Source: Phocoena phocoena
Lineage: Eukaryota > Chordata > Mammalia > Artiodactyla > Phocoenidae
Assembly (NCBI RefSeq): GCF_963924675.1
Contig: NC_089225.1
Span: 85,843,951 to 85,907,950, forward strand
Direction: 5' to 3'
DNA: 64,000 bases
The notes under the pieces were generated by a model, which saw only the letters and a list, made by a program, of their open reading frames with translations, was not told the DNA's origin and searched no databases. The translations under genes were made by a program, and so were the position numbers. Below, piece after piece: positions 25,501 to 37,500 of this stretch; positions within the stretch are counted from its first letter, which is position 1, and each line of letters opens with the position of its first letter.

Positions 25501-28500
25501 GAATTGATTCAAGTATATAAGGAACCCTAAATAATATAATTCTAGACCTAGAGGTCTAGAATTGACCTCTAGATCTGAGGAAGAGAATATAAATTTTATG
25601 AATTGATTCAAGTATATAAGGAACCCTAATATATGACAAAGTTGGTATCTCATTGAAGTGGGAAAAGATAGATTGGCTATCCACCTGAAAGAAAGCAAGC
25701 TAGACCTTTGCTAAAATAAATTTCAAATGGGTTGAACATTTAAATTAAAATTCAAAATAGAAACATTAGGAAAAAATTTAGGAAAATATTTATATAGCCT
25801 TGCTTCTACGCTGCCCCCTTTAGGCTATTGTCAATATTTCCTCCTTCGCTCCGTTCAGCCACACTAGCTTCCTTGCTGTTCTTTGGAGCTGCCAGGCACA
25901 TTCCTGTGTGTGTCTCAGCTAGCGGTATGCTTTCGCAGGTACCTGTAAGATTCATTCCCTCACCTCCTTAAATTTGCTACCAACACTCCCTCTAAGTCTT
26001 GCTCTCTCTTACCTGGCTCTTCGTTCTTTCTTTTACTTTAGTACTTTTAGCTTCTAATATATTATTATAATTCATGTATATGCCTATTTTTAATTGTCTA
26101 GTTTCCCCAGTAGAATGAAAGCTCCGTGAGATCTTCATCTCTTTTGTTCCCTGATATATCCCAAGTGCCTAGAAGAGTGTTCACTAAAGATTTATTGAAT
26201 GAATTATTTTTCAGATTTTTTCTGAAAAGTCTATAGCCATTTGTACTTCAACCAAATGTCAAGAGCACCTAATTTCTTCCATGTTCACCAGCACTGGACG
26301 TTATTCATTTACTCTTTGTCATTCTGTTAAAGAAAGTGATAATATCTCATTGTTCCTTTCATTGGCATTTGTCTAACCACTAGTTAAGATGAGCATATCT
26401 TTGTGTGTTTCATGGCCATGTGGAATTCCTCTTCTGTGATTTTGCCTATTTATATACTTGGAGTCTTTTCCTCCTCACCCTCACTCTCCTCTTCCTCATT
26501 TTCTTCTTCCTTATTTCCGTTTCCTTCTCCTCTTCCTTCTTCTTTTCCTCTTCCTCTTCTTCATCTTCTCCTTCTCCTTCTTTTTCCTTTTCAGTTTTTC
26601 CTATCAGTTTGTAGGGACCTTTCCATAGCATAGTTTATCCTCTTAGTGAAAATATTTTTCCAAGTCTGAGACTTATTTTTGATTTTGTTTATAATATCAT
26701 TTACCATGAGAAAATGTCTACATTCGCATGTCGTCATATATATGTGTGTTTCTATTACTTCATGATTCCTTATTTTGTTGTCTTGCTTAGAAAGGTCTCC
26801 TCTAACCCCAGGTTTCCTAAATTTTTCTAATATTTTTATTTTAAACTATTTTTACATTTAAACTTCAATCAATTTGGAATTTATTTTCGTTTATGGGGCA
26901 AAACAATGGATACCTGATGGATAGCCAGTTATGCATCTTTTTCCACTGAACTGAAATACCACCTTTCTCATATGTCAGGCTCTCATTTATGCTTGGATCA
27001 TTAATCAAATTTTGTATTCTTATCCTCAGATCAATATACCCATTTCTGATTTATACTATATTATTTGGTCATGGTGGCTCTAGAGTAAGTTTTAACGTCT
27101 GTTGAAGAACAACCCTTCTCACAATATTTTTTTAACATCTTTATTGGAGTATAATTGCTTTACAATGTTGTGCTAGTTTCTGCTGTATAACAAAATGAAT
27201 CAGCTATACGTATACATATAACCCCATATCCCCTCCCTCCCACCCCCCTTATCCCACCCCTCTAGGTGGTCACAAAGCACCGAGCTGATCTCCCTGTGTT
27301 ATGCAGCTGCTTCCCACTAGCTATCTGTTTTACATTTAGTAGTGTATATATTTCCATGCCACTCTCTCACTTCGTCCCAGCTTACCCTTCCCCCTCCCCA
27401 TGTCCTCAAGTCCATCCTTTACGTCTGCGTCTTTATTCCTGTCCTGCCCCTCTCACTATTTTTTATTTCCACAATTTTAAATATCCTTGTACCTTTATTA
27501 TTTCAACATGTCTTCAAATTTATTTTATCTTATTTAAAAAACATCATGATTCTATTTGGAAATGCATTTAATTTAAATGCAGTTCATTCTTATTATCCAT
27601 GGTAGCTATGCTCTTTGCAGTCATGTGAACAATGAATTAGTGGAAACTGAACGATGGCTCCTGGGGGAAACACAGGGTTAGGATCTTGGAAGTCTGTGGT
27701 CAGAAAATTTTCATCAACCTATCAATATATAACCTTGTTTTTCATGTGTTTCTTTTCTTTTCTTTTTTTATTAGTTATCTATTTTATACATATTAGTGTA
27801 TATATGTCAATCCCAATCTCCTAATTCATCCCACCCCCCATGTGTTTCTATTTAAAGATATATGTATACTGTTTAATGTTTACTGTTGATTCATTAACAT
27901 TGAACCCATGTAACTCGTGTCTGAACGAAGCTTATTTCACACACGTATTTTTTGTTAAAACACATCATAGCCTTCTCGCGCCTAGGAACGCTAGCCAGCA
28001 CTTCAGCACCACGTTTGGAGGCTATTTGCAACAGTGAAATCACCAACAAAAAGCACAAAAATGTGAAAAACATGGCACAAGATAGACTGTGTAAAGGACA
28101 TGTGTTTATACTACAAGGGCAGAAATCAGAAGGCAGGGTGTCACTCAGTTCTACCTCAGCTGTGCATCAGGCAACTCACATGTTTTTGCCAGTCTGTGCA
28201 TGTCTGCAAATGACCAAAGAAGCATCGAGAGTACTGATTTTAAGGTTAATTTTTGAATCGCGTACATTGTTATGTTAGTGTCTTCTCTTTTAGGAATTTG
28301 CTATGTTTCTCCCTTTTGCTCAGGTCTTATTTTCTGTATATTCAATCAAATATTACAGCTTTCCTTATATGGGTTTTGTATCTTTTTTGTTAATTATTTT
28401 CTAGTTTCTTTTAAAAATAATTTTACAGATATTGTAAACGGGATTTTGATAAAATTTCTAGCTAGCTATTGCTGATATAGTGAAGAGCTATTTGTGCATA

Positions 28501-31500
28501 CATATTTTATTTTCCACCACTCACAACCAATTAATTCTACAGTTTTTGCTAGAGTTACTTGTGGTTTCTTGGGGATTCACAATCATATTAGCTGTAAATG
28601 GAAATAATTTTGTGTGTTTTTTCACAGTTTTTATATTCTTTTTTAGTTTTTAGTATATTTGTAAGAATGTCCCCCCAAAAATATAATAATAATGGTGATA
28701 TTTGGTACCTGGATTTCAGTTATGTTTTTGTAAGTGAAAATATTATCAGTGTAAGCTATTGCATGGAATCCACATTAAAAGGAAAGAGGCTTATTAGGAT
28801 GAAGAATGTTTGCTGAATCAATGAATGAATTCAATATTACCATTTGGCAATAACCATGAATCTCTTAGAAGATGGTCAGTACCAATGTGCCAACTTAATA
28901 GATAGCAAGGATATGATTTAACCTATTATCACAATGTAAAATAGTAATATTCCACATTAATTTCTCCTTGACCAATCACTAATCAGAATTTTTGAATTCA
29001 TCAGTATCTAGGCTAAAGTGGAAATTATTCCGTTAGAATTTTACTTTGGTGAACAACTCAATTGTACTCTGGTGAACAGAATATAACACACCAACATTTA
29101 AAGAACGTTTAGCTTTGCGTAGGACGTGCAATTCCCTTTCCTCATCTTGTCTCCACAAATATTACTCTGGGAATAGGAAGGACAGGTGTTCCTTATTCTC
29201 AGGTGAAGAAACCAAGTCTTAGAAACAGTCCCCGAGGCCACACACAGAGTTGGCTGAGAGCAAGACTTCTGCGTCTCTCTGTCAAAGGTTCAAACTTCAC
29301 TAACATCTTCCAACACTGGGTAATTACTCCTTGAGACACTTTCATACCCCATTCTAAAAGACCCACTTTATCAATCAATCCATTAATCCCTCCATCATGC
29401 ATCCATCCATTTTATTACTTGGTCCGTCAGTCATTCAACAAACACTTATTGAGCATTTATCATATTCAGACATTTTTACAGATTCTGGAAATACAACTGG
29501 AAACAATAAAAGTTTCTTCCCCCGATGGAGCTTACATTATCGAAAAAAAAATTTTTAAATAAAAGTGAAATTTATATAACGTCAGATGCTGATGAAGTGC
29601 TTTGAAGAAGAATAAAGCAAGGGAGGAGGATTGCGAGTGCCAGAGTGGGGACAGGGGCTAAAATGATAAATGGGTGGTCAGGAAAGGCCTTAAGGATGAG
29701 ATGACATTTGAGCAGAACTTTTGCAACTATTTAGGAGGCAGGCGTCAAGTCATACAGAGAAGTGGTCTAGGAACATGAATTCTTTTTTTGCGGTACGCGG
29801 GCCTCTCACTGTTGTGGCCTCTCCCGTTGCGGAGCACAGGCTCCGGATGCGCAGGCTCAGCGGCCATTGCTCACGGGCCCAGCCGCTCCGTGGCATGTGG
29901 GATCTTCCCGGACCGGGGCACGAACCCGCGTCCCCTGAATCGGTAGGCGGACTCTCAACCACTGCGCCACCAGAGAAGCCCTAGGAATATGAATTCTTTA
30001 AAGTAAAGGTTTACGTCTTAAGAGTGGGGGGATCTGGCTTAGTCTTATGGGGAGAAGGGAGGAATCAGGGCTGGAGCACAGAGGTTGGTGGGGAGATGAC
30101 ACTGGAGAGGTTCCCAGGGTAGCTCAAACATGCAGGAGTTTTCTAAGTCATCTTACAACTTTTAGGTTTTAGCTAAAAACAATGGGAAGCTAATGAAGGG
30201 GTTTAAGGCACAGAAGTTTGGGAAAAATCAGTGCGTGAGGAATGCCATCATATTTTGAATTTGTAAAAGATCAGGCAGGCTTCTGTGGCCAAAAGAAATG
30301 CACATAAGAGCATGGATCTTTGTGTTCTAACTATGAGCATGGAGGAATTTAGACAAGATCTCAAGTATTCAATAAATCCAGCTGATTAATTGTCTTAATT
30401 TACTGTCACTCTGTCAGGGAAAGGTGAAATAAATGGCCTGAAGAAGACAGATGAATTGGCATCTGATATCTTTGTTTCTATGTTTTAATTTAAATTATTT
30501 GTACTCTATTAAAGCTATACATCAAGATGATATCCAAATTCTCTAACCTTAAGAATACATTGGGGCTTCCCTGGTGGCACAGTGGTTAAGAATCTGCCTG
30601 ACAATGCAGGGTACACAGGTTAGAGCCCTGGTCCAGGAAGATCCCACATGCCGTGGAGCAACTAAGTCCGTGTGCCACAACTACTGAGCTTGCGCTCTAG
30701 AGCCCGCGAGCCACAACTACTGAGCCCACTTGCTACAACTACTGAAGCCGGCGCGCCTAGAGCCTGTGCTCTGCAACAAGAGAAGCCACTGCGATGAGAA
30801 GCCCGTGCACTGAAGAGTAGCCCCCGCTCGCCGCAACTAGAGAAAAGCCCACGAAGACCCGATGCAGCCAAAAATTAAAAAAAAAAAAAAAAAGAATACA
30901 TTGATAACCACCTGCTAGGAAAATGTGGTACAGGTATAAGGCGTGGCATCTAATGCGAAGTCAACATGCATTTTTTTTCCCTTTAAAGAACTGTAAAAAT
31001 ACATTAAATTATACCAACTGTAAAAAGTGACAAAATGACCACAGAAATAGGGTCTGGGATCGAGAAGGAAATATGCTGGTAGATGTCTGAGAAAAGTTTA
31101 GAGAATTACAAAAGAAATTAATAAATGAATACCAATTTGATTAAAGTGATCTATTCTTATACTTCTGGTAGGTAAAATAAGAGTGAATGAATTATTCTGG
31201 GTTTTCTTCTCCCAAAAGTCTGATCATCATAATCCCATGGAAACAGTACCTCTTTCCTTTATCTTCTGAAATTTTAAATTATAAAGAAGGAGTTACTTCA
31301 GTAGTTAAGGTCATGAAGACTTTTTTTTTTTTGCGGTACGCGGGTCTCTCACAGTTGTGGCCTCTCCCGTTGCGGAGCACAGGCTCCGGACGCGCAGGCT
31401 CCGGACGCGCAGGCTCAGCGGCCATGGCTCACTGGGCCCAGCCGCTGCGCGGCATGTGGGATCTTCCCAGACCGGGGCACGAACCCATGTCCCCTGCATC

Positions 31501-34500
31501 GGCAGGTGGACTCTCAACCACTGCGCCACCAGGGAAGCCCCATGAAGATTTTTAAAAAGTCATCTTTAGGCTGGTGCTCAGGTATATGATGGGCGATCTC
31601 AGATACCAGTGGTGCTGGGACATCCTTTGAGATGACCCTCTAAAGCAGTTTGGCATTCTGAATTTTGAGGATTAACAAAATTCACAACTTTTGATGCAAT
31701 GGTTTTACCTGAGAGAATTTTTCTTAATAAAATATAAGAAAATGCGTGTGTAGGGATGTTGACTACAGAATTTTGGTGGGGGGCAAAATTTGAAAATAAC
31801 CAAAATGTTAAGGGATTACTTGTGAATTACGGCACTTCCTTATAAGGATAAGAGTGAGGGCATTGAAATGATATTTTGGAAGCTAATGACAGGGAAAATG
31901 CTCTCCATTTTATGTAAATGGAGAAAAGGTCGAAAAGTTGTATCTGTAGCATAATTCCTGATCTGGTAATGCTGAAATGTGAATAGTACTCACCTGTGAG
32001 TAATAGAATGTGTCTTTCTTTTCCTTTTATAAAAAATAAGTATTAATTCTGAATTAGGCTTTCAAAAGTAACCCAACAAAAAAGAAAGATGTTGGAGAAA
32101 GTTATTCAAATACTCTAATATTAACAATCTTCTGTGTCTGTCTGAGGTCTTTAGTTGGGATAACTCTAAATGATTGGATGGGCCACTTAAAGGTATTTCT
32201 GTCTCGCGGTCTACTTTAAAATTAAAGGTCGCTTCTAGAGGGCAACAGCATATTTACCCCTCCCCTGCTTGCTGGCTTCATAACCTAGTACACAGGATCT
32301 GGGTTGCTAACCTGCACGACTGTCACTCGGAAACACTCACCTGGCCTGTGCCTGGTTAGCCACATCCCTTGGATTCACCTGGTCCAGCAGCCACTGCCTT
32401 CTCGCAGCTTCTTTCCTCCTACAGCGCCCTTGGAGCAGGTTGTTTCTGAGGGTCCTGAGGAAGAGTTTTGTATTGTCTTTTGTTGACATCTGCTGGAATG
32501 GCCAACAGAACAAGGGGCGTCAGATCAGTCTTAAAGTGGTCTTCTTTCCTTACGTGGGTGGATTGGCCGCCATGGAAGTTTCTGAAATTATTTCCCTTAC
32601 CGTGATGTCCACAGAAAAATCATCTTACTTCATTACTACCTGAATTTCTTCACATCCTCTCTCTATATACATACATATAGTATATGTTTCCGAATTAAAT
32701 ACCCCCCAACTTCTACAAAAACTCCTCTTGCTTAGAGCAACCCAGGAATGGGGAAGGTTAAAGCTAGAAGAAGGTATGAAAGAAGACTCAGCCTGTGGTT
32801 ACTAATTTGGAGGATTCCTCCGAGATTTTATTTCCAGAAAAATCCTCATACATTTAGTCTTGTATAAAATATCAGTGGATTCTCAGACCACCTGAAGTCC
32901 CCCCCACAGGTAAGGCAAAAGGAAACAAAGCAACGAGACCTATAATTAAAAATATTCAACCCTTGAAATCTAAAGTGTAATAACAAAATGACCACATGGT
33001 GTCAGTCTAATATCGATAAGCCCTATTTCTCCCCAGACTTTTAGAAACAAGAGGATCATAGGCCAATAATCTGAGGATCTGGGTTAATAAAATTTAGTAA
33101 AGCAATATCCATTGAAAATTATTTGGCAAGATTGAGGCACATGACTTTTGTGGACCATTCATGGTAAAGAGAGAATGAGGGGAGAACTGTCCTCAGTAAA
33201 GGTAATTAATCAATATTTTTCACTATTGTGAAATTTGGAGATGAGGCCATCTGCATGGAGAAACGGATTAATACTCAGTGATGAAAAGAGAGTGTTCTTT
33301 CTGGAAAAATTGAAATGCTCTCTGCTTTAAAATTATCCTATTTCTCTTTCTTCTTAGCAAGAGCTGAATTCTCTATTATAATTTTCTTTAAAATATTTTG
33401 AAAGTCAGCTATGAAGTCTTAGTTTTACACTTTTCCAGTCAAAACTGAGATAGAAATCTTTCTCTTTTGTTTCTCCTAAGGAAAAAATTTCTTGAGTTTT
33501 AGTGCTCAGGAAAAGACATGTTAAAAAAGAAAATTCCCAAAATGTACTAACAACTAGAGGCCTTGATGCATCATTTTACCAAACCAGGGCTTTTTCTTTT
33601 GAATTTGTATCCATTTCCAACGCCTCTCCCCTCTTACCGCTCAGATATTTTCTAGTACACAGTAGGAGTCAATGGCTTCAGATTAGACTCTGGCCTTTTC
33701 TTATCCCCAAAAGGTTTATTAAAATCTACAGTGTAAAGAAAGTATGTGTATATTGAGAGATATTTAAGGTTGAGCTTGCCACTTCCTTAGTCTTAAATAT
33801 TATATGTATGAAAGGAGCAGAACCTGTGGTTTTCCAGGAGGAAAAGTTTTTTAATTGCTGTAGCTTTCACTGATAAGATTCATGAATAGCTTGGTACATG
33901 GCATTAGATGTTACCTGGATGCAGTTCTCAATCACAGGATGAGACTTCTGGTGGGACTTGCTCTGAAGACCAGATAAGAAACACATCTGACAGATGTCAA
34001 AGTTGAGACACTTCAGACAGCAGTATCTGCCAATTAAAATGGAAATGTGACTTACATCACTGCTAGGAGGTGAGCAAAGAAAGTATTATTCAGGTGGAGA
34101 ATAGGCACCCTAAAATATACAGGAGGTGTCTGAGCTATCGAGTGAGTATAAAGTTGTCTTCTTTTGTTGGCATTTTTATAACATGACATTAAATTAATAT
34201 AGTTTTGTCAACAAACTGTCATATAGAGGCCGGATTCATCCTCTCCACCCCGCCCCCCCAAACACCAAGTGTCTTTTATATGCAGGGTATTATGTGCTAC
34301 AACCTTTAGGATAGACCCTTAAGTCTGCAGCCACATTTGTGTAGCTGCATAATTCATTCAGGTAATTTGAATTTAATTGCCAACTTAAAGGAAACTGGGA
34401 GATTTCCAAAAAGTTTGAATTCTAGCTTCTCTGGAAAATGTGTGAGATATGATGATATTGGACCTGCATTCTTGTGTGGTGTTGGGGAAAATAAAACCAT

Positions 34501-37500
34501 AGATAAAAATCTACAATAAATGTGTCATTTATCAGAAATCTGTATGTAGGAAAGAATAATGTGGAAGAGAGGGAGTTCCTCACCAGCCAAGACTGAGTGA
34601 CCACCACACCCACGTTTCTTAACACATCAGTGTTGCAGACTTTCTGTTATGGACAGTTACAATCTTAAATCTCCTGTGATCAGAAAGACAGGCGGAAATC
34701 TTGAGACACTCTGGTAGGGAAGGGTGTCTCTGGGCACTCAGGGAACATGTTGTGATATTGGGGAGGGCTGGTGAGACCTCATAGTCATGAATTAGTAACT
34801 TTTTTTTTTAAATTTATTTTTGCTGTGTTGCGTCTTTGTTTCTGTGCGAGGGCTTTCTCTAGTTGTGGCAAGCGGGGGCCACTCTTCATCGCGGTGCGCA
34901 GGCCTCTCACTATCGCGGCCTCTTTTGTTGCGGAGCACAGGCTCCAGACGCGCAGGCTCAGTAGTTGTGGCTCACGGGCCTAGTTGCTCTGTGGCATATG
35001 GGATCCTCCCAGACCAGGGCTCGAACCCGTGTCCCCTGCATTAGCAGGCAGATTCTCAAACACTACACCACCAGGGAAGCCCGAATTAGTAACTTTTAAG
35101 GATGAGTGGGATCATATTGTTTGTCTGCAAAATATCAGGGATCTATACTTTTTTCCTGCTATTTTAAGTCCCTTCTTCAACTACAGAGGATGTGGCATAA
35201 AGTAGGGTCTTCCCCATCAATGGCAGTGACGGGCGAGGGCAAGGGGGCAGCTACACCTTTAAGACAGTCCCTCCCCAGACTACTGCCCTCATTTATACTC
35301 CTTGCCTTGCCCCCAATAGCATTTGAGTTTTCAACCCCGATCTTCAAAGTTATAAAAATTAAACTATGACAAGATTCCTATGCTCTTCAAATTTCATATC
35401 TGGCTGCAAAGACATGATATGGAAGCTTGAGGTACTAACTAGCAAAATTAGATACTGTGTGATGAAGTGCCGAGTAAGAGGCATGGAAAATACATGCTGT
35501 AGGAGAGATTGGGGACAACCCTGGGAGCTGGTATGGTCTGATAAATTTTTCTGGAAGAGCTGAGACTCATGCTAGGCATAGAATGCTGGGTGGGAGATTA
35601 AAGTAGAGGAAATCCCAGGTAGAAAGATGAGGAGTAAAGTAATGCAGACTGGGGTGAAGAAGAAGGGTTAGCGCTTTTCAGACCTATCAGACCTACAGGT
35701 AACTGTGGAGAATGGAGGAATAAAAACTTGCAATGGGGCTTCCCTGGTGGCGCAGTGGTTGAGAGTCCGCCTGCCGGCAGGGGACACGGGTTCGTGTCCC
35801 GGTCCGGGAAGATCCCACGTGCTGCGGAGCGGCTGGACCCGTGAGCCATGGCCGCTGAGCCTGTGCGTCCGGAGCCTGTGCTCCGCAACGGGAGAGGCCA
35901 CAGCAGTGAGAGGCCCGCGTACCGCAAAAAAAAACAAACAAAAAAAACCACTTGCAATGTTCCTGAGGCCAGATGGCAGAAGGGCTTCTGACCAAAGTCA
36001 TTGGAAGGCAGAGCAGGAGGGTGCAAATGCCATGAGACCAACTCTCACAGTCCTTGTTCACTGCCGTCCCTGACATCTAGTCCCAGGGTAGGATATTAAT
36101 ACAGAGTGTTGAAGGGCTATCACAGTTGCAAACATTTTTGAGCCCTTACTATGTAGCAGGCAGTGGACATGCATTGACATAGTTAATCCCCATGAAAGTT
36201 CTTTAAGGCAAGGCATTCTTATTATTACCCTCATTTGAAGAAACTGATTCAAAGAGAGTTTAAACAATTGCACAAAGTTACACAACTACATAGTAAGTGG
36301 TAACATTAGGTTTTGAGCCCAGGGATACCATCTAAATGGAGAGCCAGCTATTTTAACCCCTGTTAATAGACCACCAAGGCAGGAGACTTGAGTTTGAGTC
36401 ACATGCCACTGTTACTAGGTGACCTTGAAATGGAAACTTAAGCTCATTGTTTTGAAGATACCTGGAATAACGCAGGTTTTCAAGGAACATTAGTTGAAAT
36501 TAAATGCGTGACAGTTTCTTCAACGAAGAAAATGGGGCTAGTAAACCCTGCCCTCTCGGCCTTGCAAAGTTTTTACAAAGCTTTGAAAATTATTCAGCAT
36601 GCGTAACTGGGGAGACATGAAGTCTATAACATAAAGTATTTTTTATAAAGATGATTTGATGAGCCACCTGTCCTAGCATTACTGTATGGTTACAGTTGAC
36701 TCGTTAGGACAATACACTGACCCTAATCTTGGCTTATTTCCTCCATGCTCTGAAACTACTGACAGGTGTGTGAGAAACGGTGCAGTGTGGATAATGAGAT
36801 TGGTCTGTTGTTGATGGCTTTACTCATAGAGAACCAACTTTTTTCCCTCTAATTTCATTTCAAGGTTACATGGCTATTACAGGGCATAAATGTGACACAT
36901 TCTGCTAAAATTGAACACTTGGCTTAGGAAAAAGCTCTGGGCTTTATAGCTTCTCTTACTTTAGGAGGTCAAGTCTTTGCCTCTTCATGCTATACTTCCA
37001 GATCTGCAAACACTTCTGCTCTAAAATGTCTTTATGAATCTCACTGAAACTAAAAGCCTTGAGGCTATTGCTGGAGTTTTCTGAGAGCCAAAAACACAGG
37101 TTTAAGGTTAGAACTGTAATACATTCAAGCAATTTCTAATAGACTCAGAAGGTTACAGCTAAAAGAAGTCTAAGTCATCATTTGACCCACCTTTCCTCTT
37201 GCTTACAGAGAAACCAAGGTCTAGAAAGGTTAAAGGCCACGCCCAGATCACGCAGCTGTCTGCATATATGAAAACTGTACATTGCCTCAGATTTCTAGGA
37301 GAAAGGAAAAGTCACACAGCGGCACTTTTTGATTTTGTTTTTTTGGGTTTTTTTTGGCAGTACGTGGGCCTCTCACTGTTGTGGCCTCTCCCGTTGTGGA
37401 GCACAGGCTCCAGAAGCGCAGGCTCAGTGGCCATGGCTCACGGGCCCAACCACTCTGCGGCATGTGGGATCTTCCTGGACCAAGGCACGAACCCGTGTCC

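Larger units (their letters stand above)
16286..32340 (-). other. DYTN: DYTN intron 9
   Basis: The largest intron (16 kb). It contains tRNA-derived SINEs, L1, L2 and CR1/L3 remnants, an exact 70-bp duplication and a phase-compatible exon-like block at 23007-23154. The stretches 17700-18900, 20130-20560, 20790-22990 and 28040-29420 hold nothing I can name with confidence. Confidence 0.75.

Noticed and set aside
26403..26633. Ser/Leu-rich and Glu/Lys-rich frames over the polypyrimidine tract
   Set aside because: Low-complexity translation of a C/T tract embedded in an antisense L1 fragment.
32377..32381. Donor-like CAG|GTGAAT inside DYTN exon 9
   Set aside because: The human protein keeps the residues beyond it, and using it would shift exon 10 into an immediate stop. 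The donor at 32341 fits both phase and homology.
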